A DNA stretch of 64,000 nucleotides from an uncultured beta proteobacterium (GTDB lineage: Bacteria > Pseudomonadota > Gammaproteobacteria > Burkholderiales > Burkholderiaceae_C): assembly GCA_903909815.1 (NCBI GenBank), contig CAIVXG010000217.1:1-64000 (forward strand). The letters are read 5' to 3'. The position numbers and the translations under genes were made by a program. The notes below the pieces were generated by a model. It was not told the origin of the DNA, searched no databases, and saw only the letters and a program-made list of their open reading frames with translations. Below, piece by piece: positions 27,110 to 36,458 of this stretch (positions are counted from its first letter, which is position 1; every line of letters begins with the position of its first letter).

Positions 27110-27583
27110 TCAAGTGCCCACGCTGGCGTCGCTCACGACCAGGTCGAGGGGGTAGCGCCGGCCCGCCAGATAGTCCTCGATGCACTTGAGCACCATGGGG
27201 CTGCGATGCCGCGCCACGCTGGCCCGCACTTCGTCCAGCGTCAGCCACAGCGTGCGTACGATGCCGTGATCCAGGGCGCGGCTCGAGTCCGCCGCGCCAA
27301 GGTCGCCGCAAAAGGCAAAGCGCATATAGGTGATGTCGCTGCCGTCCGATTTATGCTGGCGCGACTGATAGATGCCCACCAGGGCAGAGGGCTCGAAGGC
27401 GTACGTGGTTTCTTCGAGTGTCTCGCGTCTGCACGCCTGAACGGGCGTTTCGCCACGGTCCAGATGACCGGCAGGGTTGTTCAGGCGCAAGCCGTCGGCG
27501 GCGTGTTCTTCCACCAGCAGGAAGCGGCCGCCCTGCTCGATCACGGCGGCAACGGTGACGTTGGGTTTCCATCTTGTCGGCAT
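27110..27583 (-). CDS. nudJ: NUDIX hydrolase, NudJ-like
   Basis: 157 residues. The NUDIX box is complete: [20 protein letters not shown]. The flanking [21 protein letters not shown] and the C-terminal [22 protein letters not shown] match E. coli NudJ, which hydrolyses nucleoside tri- and diphosphates and HMP-PP. Its position directly upstream of mnmA is the same as in E. coli, which supports orthology. Substrate preference in this organism is inferred. Confidence 0.9.
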   Translation of the reverse strand: MPTRWKPNVTVAAVIEQGGRFLLVEEHAADGLRLNNPAGHLDRGETPVQACRRETLEETTYAFEPSALVGIYQSRQHKSDGSDITYMRFAFCGDLGAADSSRALDHGIVRTLWLTLDEVRASVARHRSPMVLKCIEDYLAGRRYPLDLVVSDASVGT

Positions 27584-27598
27584 TCCGAATTATGAAAC

Positions 27599-27643
27599 AT
27601 TGCGGGACCGACCAAAGCGACGCGAAGCGCGCGTGCTCTGTCC
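27599..27643. repeat. 45-bp direct repeat, copy 1
   Basis: First of two 45-bp copies, starting ATTGCGGGACCGACCAAAGC and ending GTGCTCTGTCC. Copy 2 lies 58 bp further on and differs at a single base. It is located in the divergent gap between nudJ and pntA. Confidence 0.85.
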
Positions 27644-27656
27644 CCAACTGATTGAG

Positions 27657-27701
27657 ATTGCGGGACCGACCAAAGCGACGCGAAGCGCGTGTGCTCTGTC
27701 C
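27657..27701. repeat. 45-bp direct repeat, copy 2
   Basis: Second copy of the 45-bp unit, with one C/T difference from copy 1. The two are separated by 13 unrelated bases. The GC-rich core GACGCGAAGCGC resembles cores of dispersed intergenic repeats. It may affect the nudJ or pntAB promoters. Confidence 0.85.
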
Positions 27702-27866
27702 TTGGCTGAATGGGGAAGATTGGTGTTTCATTGACGTAAGTCATAGTTGCGCCAGCCTCAACCCACAGCAAATTCAGTTAAGCTCGGCGCCGCAGTAGCT
27801 CTGCTTTGCTGGTCAAAAAAGGCTGCTGCATGGGCTGTTTCCATCATTTAGTCTAGGAGTCGCTTC

Positions 27867-29516
27867 ATGCAGACTGGCGTAGCAACTGGGACGACATCGG
27901 CTAGCACCGTTGCCCCCGCGAACACTCACACGGCGCAACGCATCGGCGTTCCGCGCGAGATTTTCCCCGGCGAAAAGCGCGTGGCCACGGTGCCTGAGGT
28001 GGTGGGAAAGCTCATCAAGCTCGGTTTTTCCGTCTGCGTGGAATCGGGCGCGGGCGACGCGGCCAACATCAGTGACGACGCCTATCGCGCCGCTGGCGCC
28101 ACCGTGGAGAACGGCGCAGTTGCCCTGTGGGGTGCTGCGGACATCGTGTTCAAGGTGCGCGCACCCACCATGGATGAAGTGGCGCTCATGCACGAAGGCC
28201 AGGCGCTGGTGAGCTTCATCTGGCCGGCGCAGAACCCCGAATTGCTCAAGGCGCTGGCCGAACGCCGCGTCACGGTGCTGGCCATCGACGCGCTGCCGCG
28301 CACGCTGAGTCGCGCCCAGAAGATGGACGCGTTGACGTCGCAGGCCGGTGTCGCCGGTTACCGCGCTGTAATCGAGGCCGCCAACGCCTTCGGGCGCTTC
28401 TTCAACGGCCAGATCACGGCCGCGGGCAAGGTGGCTCCGGCCAAGGTTTTCATCGCCGGTGCCGGAGTGGCCGGCCTGGCAGCGATCGGCACGGCTGCCA
28501 GCCTGGGCGCCATCGTGCGTGCCAATGACACCCGCGCCGAGGTTGCCGATCAGGTCGTGTCGCTGGGTGGCGAATTTGTCAAGGTCGATTACGAAGAAGA
28601 AGGCGGCGGCGGCGGCGGCTACGCCAAGGTCATGAGCGAGGGCTTCCAGCAGGCCCAGCGCGCCATGTACGCCAAACAGGCGAAGGAGGTGGACATCATC
28701 ATCACCACCGCGCTGATCCCCGGCAAGCCAGCGCCCAAGCTCATCACCGCCGCGATGGTGGAGTCGATGAAGCCGGGCAGCGTCATCGTCGACATGGCCG
28801 CTGAACAAGGCGGCAACTGCGAACTGACCGAGCCGGGCCAGGCCGTGGTCAAGCACGGCGTGACCATCGTCGGCTACACCGATCTGGTCTCGCGTCTGTC
28901 CACGCAGTCGTCAACGCTCTACGCCAACAACCTGTTCCGTCTGTCCGAGGAACTGTGCAAGACCAAGGACGGCGTCATCAACGTCAACATGGAAGACGAC
29001 GCAATCCGCGGTCTGACTGTCACCAAGGAGGGTGCCATCACCTGGCCCGCGCCTGCGCCCAAGGTCGCGCCAGCGCCCGCGGCTGCGGCCAAGCCGGCAG
29101 CAGCACCCGCGGCCAAGAAGGGCGGCCACGGCGGCGGCGACGCCGAACCCATGGCAGGCGCCAAGCTGGCTGTTCTGTTCGGTGTGTCCGCTGTGCTGTT
29201 CTGGCTCATCGGTGCGAATGCACCCAAGGAGTTCCTGTCTCACTTCACTGTGTTCGTGCTGGCCTGCTTTGTCGGCTATATGGTGGTGTGGAACGTCAAG
29301 CCCGCGCTGCACACGCCGCTCATGAGCGTGACCAACGCCATCAGCAGCATCATCGCCATCGGCGCGCTGGTGCAGATCTCGCCCATCGTGGGCGCAACGG
29401 GGCGGCCCGACGAGGTGATACGCTGGGTGGCAGGGGCGGGCATCGTGCTCACTTCCATCAATATGTTCGGCGGTTTCGCCGTGACCCAGCGCATGCTGGC
29501 CATGTTCCGTAAATAA
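27867..29516 (+). CDS. pntA: NAD(P) transhydrogenase subunit alpha
   Basis: 549 residues, a fused alpha1-alpha2 subunit as in E. coli (about 510). The NAD(H)-binding domain I (about 20-395) has [40 protein letters not shown] and the Rossmann [13 protein letters not shown]. An Ala/Pro/Lys linker (about 395-425) precedes a membrane domain with about four helices (425-549). With PntB it couples hydride transfer between NADH and NADP+ to proton translocation. The extra roughly 25 residues before RIGVPRE are low-complexity. The ribosome-binding site is AGGAG. pntB follows 12 bp later. Confidence 0.97.
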   Translation: MQTGVATGTTSASTVAPANTHTAQRIGVPREIFPGEKRVATVPEVVGKLIKLGFSVCVESGAGDAANISDDAYRAAGATVENGAVALWGAADIVFKVRAPTMDEVALMHEGQALVSFIWPAQNPELLKALAERRVTVLAIDALPRTLSRAQKMDALTSQAGVAGYRAVIEAANAFGRFFNGQITAAGKVAPAKVFIAGAGVAGLAAIGTAASLGAIVRANDTRAEVADQVVSLGGEFVKVDYEEEGGGGGGYAKVMSEGFQQAQRAMYAKQAKEVDIIITTALIPGKPAPKLITAAMVESMKPGSVIVDMAAEQGGNCELTEPGQAVVKHGVTIVGYTDLVSRLSTQSSTLYANNLFRLSEELCKTKDGVINVNMEDDAIRGLTVTKEGAITWPAPAPKVAPAPAAAAKPAAAPAAKKGGHGGGDAEPMAGAKLAVLFGVSAVLFWLIGANAPKEFLSHFTVFVLACFVGYMVVWNVKPALHTPLMSVTNAISSIIAIGALVQISPIVGATGRPDEVIRWVAGAGIVLTSINMFGGFAVTQRMLAMFRK

Positions 29517-29528
29517 GGGAGACGACTC

Positions 29529-30938
29529 ATGTCTGCAAGTCTGGCAACGGTCTCCTATATCGGAGCAACGATTCTTTTCATCCTGAGCCTGGGCGGTCTG
29601 TCCAATCAGCAAACCGCGCTGCGCGGCAACCTCTACGGCATGATCGGCATGGCGCTGGCGGTGCTCGCCACCGTGTTTGGCCCGCAGGTCACGCTGGCCG
29701 GCATTCCCTGGATCGTCGGCGCGATGCTGATCGGCGCCTCCATCGGTTTGTACGCGGCCAAGACCGTGCAGATGACGCAGATGCCCGAACTGGTGGCGCT
29801 GATGCACAGCATGGTCGGTCTGGCCGCGATGCTGGTGGGCTTTGCCACCTACATCGACCCGGAAGCCACCAAGGCGGTGAGCGGTGCGGCCAAGTCGATT
29901 CACGAGATGGAGATCTACATTGGCATCCTGATCGGTGCGGTCACCTTCTCGGGTTCCATCATCGCCTTTGGCAAGCTCTCGGGGCGCATTGGCGGCAATC
30001 CGCTGCTGCTGCCCGGACGGCACTGGATGAACCTGCTGGGCCTGCTGGTGGTGATCTATTTTGGCAACGCCTTCATGCAGGAGGGCGCCACCATGACGCC
30101 GCTGTTGGTGATGACGGCGATCGCGCTGCTGTTCGGTGTCCATATGGTGATGGCCATCGGCGGCGCCGACATGCCGGTGGTGGTGTCCATGCTCAACAGC
30201 TACTCGGGCTGGGCCGCAGCGGCCACGGGCTTCATGCTGTCCAACGACTTGTTGATTGTCACCGGCGCTCTGGTGGGCTCCAGCGGCGCCATCCTGTCCT
30301 ACATCATGTGCAAGGCCATGGCGCGCAGCTTTATCAGCGTGATTGCCGGTGGCTTTGGCACGGCGGCGGCGGCACCGAAGCCGGCCGGCGGCGCGGCCCA
30401 GCCTGCAGGCGAGGTGGTGCCGGTGAACGCGGCCGAGACGGCCGAGTTGATGCGCGAAGCCAAGAGCGTGGTCATTGTTCCAGGCTACGGCATGGCAGTG
30501 GCGCAGGCCCAGCATACGGTGTATGAAATCACCAAGCTGTTGCGCGAGCGCGGCGTGAACGTGCGCTTTGGCATCCATCCCGTGGCAGGCCGTATGCCAG
30601 GCCACATGAACGTGTTGCTGGCCGAGGCCAAGGTGCCTTACGACATCGTGTTCGAAATGGACGAGTTGAACGACGACTTCCCCAAGACCGATTTGGTGAT
30701 GGTGATCGGCGCCAACGACATCGTGAATCCCGGTGCCCAGGACGACCCCACCAGCCCCATCGCCGGCATGCCGGTGCTGGAAGTCTGGAAGGCCAAGACC
30801 TCGATCGTGATGAAGCGCAGCATGGCCTCGGGTTATGCCGGGGTCGATAACCCGCTGTTCTATAAAGAGAACAACCGCATGCTGTTCGGCGACGCCAAGA
30901 AGATGCTGGACGAAGTGCTGACGGTGCTGAGGGCCTGA
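29529..30938 (+). CDS. pntB: NAD(P) transhydrogenase subunit beta
   Basis: 469 residues. The N-terminal proton-channel domain has about nine transmembrane helices (1-270). The NADP(H)-binding domain III (about 300-469) has [57 protein letters not shown] and [11 protein letters not shown]. This is the partner of PntA. A clear terminator follows at 30967-30998. Confidence 0.98.
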   Translation: MSASLATVSYIGATILFILSLGGLSNQQTALRGNLYGMIGMALAVLATVFGPQVTLAGIPWIVGAMLIGASIGLYAAKTVQMTQMPELVALMHSMVGLAAMLVGFATYIDPEATKAVSGAAKSIHEMEIYIGILIGAVTFSGSIIAFGKLSGRIGGNPLLLPGRHWMNLLGLLVVIYFGNAFMQEGATMTPLLVMTAIALLFGVHMVMAIGGADMPVVVSMLNSYSGWAAAATGFMLSNDLLIVTGALVGSSGAILSYIMCKAMARSFISVIAGGFGTAAAAPKPAGGAAQPAGEVVPVNAAETAELMREAKSVVIVPGYGMAVAQAQHTVYEITKLLRERGVNVRFGIHPVAGRMPGHMNVLLAEAKVPYDIVFEMDELNDDFPKTDLVMVIGANDIVNPGAQDDPTSPIAGMPVLEVWKAKTSIVMKRSMASGYAGVDNPLFYKENNRMLFGDAKKMLDEVLTVLRA

Positions 30939-30966
30939 CCCCAACTGATTGCGGCGACCTTTTCGC

Positions 30967-30998
30967 AAAGGCCCCACGGCGTCCAGCCTGGGGCCTTT
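30967..30998 (+). terminator. Intrinsic terminator after pntAB
   Basis: Perfect 9-bp stem AAAGGCCCC (30967-30975) / GGGGCCTTT (30990-30998) with a 14-nt loop, 28 bp after the pntB stop. Confidence 0.75.
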
Positions 30999-31156
30999 CG
31001 TGTCTCTGGACTTGGGGCATGAAAGTTAGGGAAAACACAAGTTGGCACCCAAGAGATTCGAGGCAAAATTCAAGCCTTACCAGAGGCTGACGTTTTTCGA
31101 TCTTGTCGGTGATCGCGAACTGACGGCCCCTGTCATCAACTGATCTGGAGACATGC

Positions 31157-32833
31157 ATGACCGAACGTATCTGGCTCAAGTCCTATCCCGAAGGCGTTCC
31201 TGCAGACATCGATACGACGCAGTACGCGTCGCTGGCGGCCCTGTTTGAAGAGGCGTTCGAGAAGTACGGCAGCCGCACGGCTTACAGCTTCATGGGCAAG
31301 GACGTTTCCTACGCCCAGACCGACAGCCTGAGCCGCGCCTTTGCCTCCTACCTGCAGGGGCTGGGACTGAACAAGGGCGATCGCGTCGCCATCATGATGC
31401 CCAACGTGCCGCAATACCCGGTTGCTGTCGCCGCCATCCTGCGCGCAGGCTTCGTGGCGGTGAACGTGAATCCCCTGTACACGCCGCGCGAACTGGAACA
31501 CCAGCTCAAGGACTCGGGCGCCAAAGCCATTGTCATTCTGGAAAACTTCGCCACCACCTTGGAACAGTGCATGGCCAAGACTCCGGTCAAGCACGTGGTG
31601 CTGTGCGCCATGGGCGATCAGCTCGGCCTGCTCAAGGGTGCATTGGTAAATTACGTGCTGCGCAATGTCAAAAAGCTGGTGCCAGCCTTCAATCTTCCCG
31701 GGGCCGTGCGCTTCAACGAGGCGATAGCGGCAGGTACGCGCGGCACACTAAAAAGCGTGGAAATCAAGCCCGACGACGTGGCCGTGCTTCAATACACTGG
31801 CGGCACCACGGGCGTGAGCAAGGGCGCCGTGCTGCTAAACCGCAACCTGGTGGCCAACTTGCTGCAGGCCGAGGCCTGGTTCCAGCCCGCTCTGAATAAG
31901 ATTCCCGCGGGCGAGCAGATGACCGAGGTCTGCGCTTTGCCGCTGTACCATATCTTTGCCTTCACCGTGGGCATGATGCTGTGCATGCGCACCGGCGGCA
32001 AGCTTGTCCTGATCCCGAATCCGCGCGACATGGCGGCGGTGCTGGGAGAGTTGGCGAAGCACAAGATCCATGTGTTGCCTGCGGTCAACACCCTGTTCAA
32101 CGGTTTGGCGAATCATGCCGATTTCAGCAAGGTCGACTGGAGCAGTCTGGTGGTGTCTGCCGGTGGCGGCACAGCAGTGCAAAGCGCCGTGGCGAAACTC
32201 TGGTTCGAGAAGACCGGTTGCGCCATTGCCGAGGGCTACGGTCTGAGCGAGACATCGCCCATCGCCACGTCCAACCCCGTAACCACCACCGAGTATTCAG
32301 GGACGATTGGGGTGCCAATATCAAACACCTGGCTCAAGCTGCTGGACGACGACGGCGTGGAAGTGGCGCGGGGCGAGTCAGGCGAAATTGCGATCAAGGG
32401 CCCGCAGGTGATGGCCGGCTATTGGCAGCGCCCGGACGAAACCGCCAAGTCCATGACCGAAGATGGCTATTTCAAGACCGGCGACGTGGGCGTGGTGGAC
32501 GAGCGCGGTTACTTTAGGATCGTGGATCGCAAGAAGGACATGATTCTGGTCAGTGGTTTCAATGTCTACCCCACAGAAATCGAAGATGTGGTGGCGGGCT
32601 TGGCGGGCGTGATGGAATGCGCCTGCGTGGGCATGGCCGACGAAAAATCGGGCGAGGCCGTCAAGCTGGTGATCGTGAAGAAAGACCCGCACCTGACCGA
32701 AGCCCAGGTGCGCGAGTACTGCAAGATCAACATGACCGGCTACAAGCAGCCCAAGGTGGTTGAGTTTCGTACCGAATTGCCCAAGACGCCGGTCGGAAAA
32801 ATTCTGCGGCGCGAACTGCGCGACAAAAAGTAG
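31157..32833 (+). CDS. fadD: Long-chain fatty acid-CoA ligase
   Basis: 558 residues of the AMP-forming acyl-CoA synthetase family. The P-loop is LQYTGGTTGVSKGAVL, and the adenylate motifs EGYGLSETSP and GYFKTGDVGVVDERGYF and the C-terminal PKTPVGKILRRELR lysine motif are present. NVNPLYTPRELEHQLKDSGA is typical of FadD. It activates fatty acids to acyl-CoA for beta-oxidation or lipid synthesis. It is monocistronic, with CTGGAG upstream, and lies about 0.8 kb from the beta-oxidation block on the opposite strand. Confidence 0.95.
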   Translation: MTERIWLKSYPEGVPADIDTTQYASLAALFEEAFEKYGSRTAYSFMGKDVSYAQTDSLSRAFASYLQGLGLNKGDRVAIMMPNVPQYPVAVAAILRAGFVAVNVNPLYTPRELEHQLKDSGAKAIVILENFATTLEQCMAKTPVKHVVLCAMGDQLGLLKGALVNYVLRNVKKLVPAFNLPGAVRFNEAIAAGTRGTLKSVEIKPDDVAVLQYTGGTTGVSKGAVLLNRNLVANLLQAEAWFQPALNKIPAGEQMTEVCALPLYHIFAFTVGMMLCMRTGGKLVLIPNPRDMAAVLGELAKHKIHVLPAVNTLFNGLANHADFSKVDWSSLVVSAGGGTAVQSAVAKLWFEKTGCAIAEGYGLSETSPIATSNPVTTTEYSGTIGVPISNTWLKLLDDDGVEVARGESGEIAIKGPQVMAGYWQRPDETAKSMTEDGYFKTGDVGVVDERGYFRIVDRKKDMILVSGFNVYPTEIEDVVAGLAGVMECACVGMADEKSGEAVKLVIVKKDPHLTEAQVREYCKINMTGYKQPKVVEFRTELPKTPVGKILRRELRDKK

Positions 32834-32880
32834 CGCCACCAAGATCTGCAATTCTTGCGGCTTTCGGGCCGCATTTTTCT

Positions 32881-33636
32881 ATGTCCCAACCTCTAGCCAT
32901 CATCAGCGCGATGGAAGGCGAACTGCGCGCCATCCTGGAGCAGCTCACGCACCAGGAAATGGTCCGCGTGGGCCCGCGCGATTTCTGGCGCGGCCACTGG
33001 CATGGACAGCCTGTGGTGGCGGTGTTGTCGCGCATCGGCAAGGTGGCAGCAGCCACTACCGCGACCGTGCTGGTGGAGCGCTTTGCCGTGAGCCGGATGG
33101 TGTTCACGGGGGTCGCCGGTGGGCTGGGATCAGGCGTTGCGGTGGGCGATGTGGTGGTGGCCAAGCGGTTCCTGCAGCACGACTTGGACGCATCACCGCT
33201 GTTTCCTCGTTTCGAAGTTCCGTTGTATGGCCGCAGCCATTTCGATACCGATGAACGTCTGGGCAGCGCCTTGGCGCAAGCGGCACAAACCGTGCTCGCG
33301 GACGTTGTCGGATTGCTGGGTGAGCTGGCGGTGCGTGAGTTTTCTCTGACGGCACCGCGCCTGCATCGCGGCCTCATCATCAGCGGCGACCGTTTCGTCT
33401 CCAGCACGCGTGAAAGTGTGGCCCTGCAACAAACTCTACCCGATGCCCTGGCGGTGGAGATGGAAGGCGCGGCCGTGGCCCAGGTGTGTCACGACTATGG
33501 CATTCCCTTCGCCGCTGTGCGCACCATTTCCGACCGCGCCGACGAGGGCGCGCACCGTGACTTCAAACGTTTCATGGACCACGTTGCGAGCCGCTACAGC
33601 GCGGCCATCATTTCCGAAATGCTGCGAAGGCTGTAG
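32881..33636 (+). CDS. mtnN: 5'-Methylthioadenosine/S-adenosylhomocysteine nucleosidase
   Basis: 251 residues of the PNP/UDP phosphorylase superfamily. It has IISAMEGELRAI at the N terminus, RIGKVAAATTATVL, VFTGVAGGLGSGVAVGDVVV, the substrate-binding AVEMEGAAVAQV and catalytic Asp in RTISDRAD. It cleaves MTA and SAH to adenine and thioribose compounds, recycling methionine and relieving methyltransferase inhibition. It starts 47 bp after fadD in the same direction and may be read through from it. Confidence 0.92.
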   Translation: MSQPLAIISAMEGELRAILEQLTHQEMVRVGPRDFWRGHWHGQPVVAVLSRIGKVAAATTATVLVERFAVSRMVFTGVAGGLGSGVAVGDVVVAKRFLQHDLDASPLFPRFEVPLYGRSHFDTDERLGSALAQAAQTVLADVVGLLGELAVREFSLTAPRLHRGLIISGDRFVSSTRESVALQQTLPDALAVEMEGAAVAQVCHDYGIPFAAVRTISDRADEGAHRDFKRFMDHVASRYSAAIISEMLRRL

Positions 33637-33673
33637 GCAGCAACAACGTGTCAGTAGTCGCCAAGAACTTCTT

Positions 33674-35368
33674 TCACTTCGGCCTGGCCCGCGCGATGAT
33701 GGCACGCACGTCCACACCCCGCGGCAGCGCTCCGTACTGATGCTGGCCGCGGCTTTCCAAGCGCGAGCGGCAGAAACCATCTGCTACAAAATCAGGAGCA
33801 GACTGCAGCAGCAGCGCGGCTTGCAGCGCCAGTGCCAGGCGGTCCACCAGATCGCGGGCGCGGTACTCTAGCTCGGTGTGATCGAACAGGTCCTTTTTCA
33901 ATTCCGCCACGTGACGGTCCAGCGCCGTATGCGCGCCCCGCGCCTTGTCCACTTCGTCGAAAAAAGCAGGCACGACCTCCGGTGTCTTGGCCATGGCGCG
34001 CAGCACGTCCAGGCATTGCACATTGCCGCTGCCTTCCCAGATCGCGTTCACTGGCGCCTCACGGTACAGACGTGGCATGGGCGTGTCTTCCATCACGCCG
34101 CTGCCTCCAATGCATTCCATCGCCTCGTAGGCGTGCTGGGGCGTGCGCTTGCAGATCCAGTACTTTCCGATGGCAGTGCCCAGTCGCACCAGCAGGTCTT
34201 CGGAAGTGCTTTGGCAGCGGCCGTCGACGGCGCGCGCCATGCGCATGGACAGGGTCAGTGCCGCTTCCGATTCGAGCGCGAGGTCGGCGAGCACGTTTTG
34301 CATCAGCGGCTGCTCGGTCAGCAGCTTGCCAAAGGCCATGCGCTGACTGCAATGGTGCAGGGCCTGGGACAGCGCCATGCGCATGCCGGCGGAGGAGCCG
34401 GTCATGCAGTCAAAGCGTGTCATCGCCACCATCTCGATGATGGTGGCCACGCCGCGTCCCTCCTTGCCCACCATCCAGGCCAGCGCGCCGCGCAACTCGG
34501 TTTCGCACGATGCGTTGGAGGCGTTGCCCATCTTTTTCTTCAGGCGCTGGATCTGCATCGGGTTTTTGCTGCCATCGGGTCGCCAGCGCGGCAGCAGGAA
34601 GCACGACAGTCCCACGCGGGTGTGGGCCAGCACCAAAAAGGCATCGCTCATCGGCGCCGATACAAAGTATTTGTGCCCCACCAGTTCGTAAGCCTGGCCC
34701 GGCCCTTCGACGCCGATCGCCACGGCACGCGTGCTGTTGGCGCGCACGTCCGAGCCGCCCTGCTTTTCGGTCATGGCCATGCCGATGGTGATGCCTGCCT
34801 TTTGTGCTGCCGGAACATTGCGCGGGTCGTACACGCGCGACGTCAGTTTGGGCAGCCACTGCGCCGCCAGATCGGGCTGCAGTTTTAGGCAGGGGACGGC
34901 GGCAAAGCTCATCGTGATCGGGCAGCCGTGCCCCGCCTCCACCTGCGACTGCATGTAGAAGGCGGTGGCGCGCGCCACATGGGCGCCGGGCTTTGGGTCG
35001 GTCCAGGGAGAACTGTGCAGCCCGGCTTCAATGGCCGAGCCCATCAACTGGTGATAGGAGGGATGAAAGCGCACCAGATCCACGCGCTGCGCGCGCCTAT
35101 CGTGGGTATCGAACTCGGGTTGGAACCTGTTGGCCAGATGCCCCAGTTCCAGATACTCGGCGCTGCCTGTACGCGTGCCGAAACACTCCAGTTCGGTGGC
35201 GGCCCACTGGGCGCCCTCGCGCTGCACTGCCTCCTGCAGCGCGATGTCGGTGCTGAAGAGGTTGTAGTCGGTCAGTTCTGTTGGCTGATTCGACACCTCG
35301 TGCGTCACGGCGCCGAAGCAGTCGGCTGCTGTCACGCGTGACGAAGCGTTCTGGGTGGAATTATTCAT
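33674..35368 (-). CDS. aidB: AidB-family acyl-CoA dehydrogenase
   Basis: 564 residues, slightly longer than E. coli AidB (about 541). Matches along the whole length include NQPTELTDYNLFSTD, DLVRFHPSYHQLM, VEAGHGCPITMSFAAVP, IGMAMTEKQGGSDVRANSTR, LKKKMGNASNASCETEL, MTRFDCMTGSSAGMR and REAPVNAIWEGSGNVQCLDVLR. AidB binds DNA and protects against alkylation in E. coli. It retains the flavin fold but weak dehydrogenase activity. Here it is last in a beta-oxidation-like block, 24 bp after the hydratase, so an acyl-CoA role is also possible. Confidence 0.9.
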   Translation of the reverse strand: MNNSTQNASSRVTAADCFGAVTHEVSNQPTELTDYNLFSTDIALQEAVQREGAQWAATELECFGTRTGSAEYLELGHLANRFQPEFDTHDRRAQRVDLVRFHPSYHQLMGSAIEAGLHSSPWTDPKPGAHVARATAFYMQSQVEAGHGCPITMSFAAVPCLKLQPDLAAQWLPKLTSRVYDPRNVPAAQKAGITIGMAMTEKQGGSDVRANSTRAVAIGVEGPGQAYELVGHKYFVSAPMSDAFLVLAHTRVGLSCFLLPRWRPDGSKNPMQIQRLKKKMGNASNASCETELRGALAWMVGKEGRGVATIIEMVAMTRFDCMTGSSAGMRMALSQALHHCSQRMAFGKLLTEQPLMQNVLADLALESEAALTLSMRMARAVDGRCQSTSEDLLVRLGTAIGKYWICKRTPQHAYEAMECIGGSGVMEDTPMPRLYREAPVNAIWEGSGNVQCLDVLRAMAKTPEVVPAFFDEVDKARGAHTALDRHVAELKKDLFDHTELEYRARDLVDRLALALQAALLLQSAPDFVADGFCRSRLESRGQHQYGALPRGVDVRAIIARARPK

Positions 35369-35392
35369 GACTGCGCTCCTGATGTTCGTGCC

Positions 35393-36244
35393 TCACGCCC
35401 GGGTTTGACCAGAAAGAAGACTGTGCACAAAGTGGCGCGCCTCGGTTTTCAGGCCGGTGTCGATGTCGGTGATCATGCCTTCGTAGACGCAAGACAGTAT
35501 GTGCTGCGGCGTGGGCGTGTCGCAAAGGCCTTTGGCGCGCAGCATGGCGTTGGCCAACATGAAAAGCTGCTGCATCGCAGGCGACGACACCGCGCCACCG
35601 GGAATCCTGTAGCCCTTGGCGTCCCAGGGCTGTTGCACCGGCGCCGTTTGCGCCAGCAGCCAGGCGCGCGCCGCGCTCACTTCGTCTCCGGCGGGAACGA
35701 GTGCATGAATGAGGCCCATCTTTAGCGCCGCTTCAGCGTCGAGCCGCTTGCCTTCGAGTAGCAGCGGCAGGGCCAGCTGGATGCCGATCAGACGCGGTAG
35801 CCGTTGCGTGGCGCCGCCCCCGGGCATCAGTCCCAGCGTGACATCGGGCAGGCCAAGACGCGCTTCGGCGTTGTCTGCTGCCACGCGGTAGTGCGTGGCC
35901 AGCGCGATTTCCAGAGCGCCGCCCAGCGCGGCGCCGGCAAGCGCTGCGGCCACCGGCTTGCCGCAGGTCTCCAATTGGCGCAGTGCCCGGTGCCATGCCA
36001 TGGTGCGCGCAAACAGTTCTTGCGCGACATCGGCCACCGGCAGGTTCGCATGGGCACTGTCGGCCATTTCCTCTGTACAGGTCGGGCGCAGCGCGATGCC
36101 CCTCACGGCACTGTCCTGCACGGCCTTTTCAATGGCCGAAATAAGCGCCACGCGGTTACTGCCCTGGAGGCCATTCTGGCTGCCCACGGGCATATCCCAA
36201 GTGAGGGTGGCGATGCCTTTGTCATCCAATTGGTAGTTGATCAT
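35393..36244 (-). CDS. Enoyl-CoA hydratase domain of a truncated FadB/FadJ-type protein
   Basis: 283 residues. The N-terminal MINYQLDDKGIATLTWDMP and the C-terminal GLKTEARHFVHSLLSGQTR match the hydratase half of trifunctional FadB/FadJ proteins, which normally continue into a 3-hydroxyacyl-CoA dehydrogenase. Here the gene stops after the hydratase half. The usual oxyanion segment (AGADL) is replaced by ADSAHANL. One catalytic Glu is kept in LGGALEIAL, but the other position reads LPDVTLG (Asp). It may be a decayed or repurposed hydratase. It lies between thiolase and aidB on the same strand. Confidence 0.8.
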   Translation of the reverse strand: MINYQLDDKGIATLTWDMPVGSQNGLQGSNRVALISAIEKAVQDSAVRGIALRPTCTEEMADSAHANLPVADVAQELFARTMAWHRALRQLETCGKPVAAALAGAALGGALEIALATHYRVAADNAEARLGLPDVTLGLMPGGGATQRLPRLIGIQLALPLLLEGKRLDAEAALKMGLIHALVPAGDEVSAARAWLLAQTAPVQQPWDAKGYRIPGGAVSSPAMQQLFMLANAMLRAKGLCDTPTPQHILSCVYEGMITDIDTGLKTEARHFVHSLLSGQTRA

Positions 36245-36319
36245 GGTGATTTCTCAATGAAGTTTTCCAAATTACACGACGGTGCTTTTAGTCATCGTGA
36301 CGCCAGCGGTACGTCCCTG

Positions 36320-36398
36320 TCATTGCGAGCGCAGCGTGGCAATCCATGTCGGCGTTGCTTCGCGATGGATTGCCGCGTCGCTTTGCTCCTCGCAATGA
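36320..36398. repeat. Dispersed inverted repeat between thiolase and hydratase genes
   Basis: An imperfect 79-bp inverted repeat bounded by TCATTGCGAG and CTCGCAATGA, with inner arms GGCAATCCAT and ATGGATTGCC around a GTTGCTTCGC centre. This is the type of intergenic repeat found scattered in many proteobacterial genomes. A shorter relative is at 37731-37769, on the other side of the thiolase gene. Confidence 0.85.
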
Positions 36399-36458
36399 CG
36401 AGGGGTGTGCTGCGGCTGCGTGATGAAAAAAGGGTGACTGGGACGAGCCCACGACGTT

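Noticed and set aside
28911-30977. Long minus-strand open frame (about 688 codons) opposite pntA/pntB
   Set aside because: His/Gly/Asp-rich antisense shadow of two well-conserved transhydrogenase genes.
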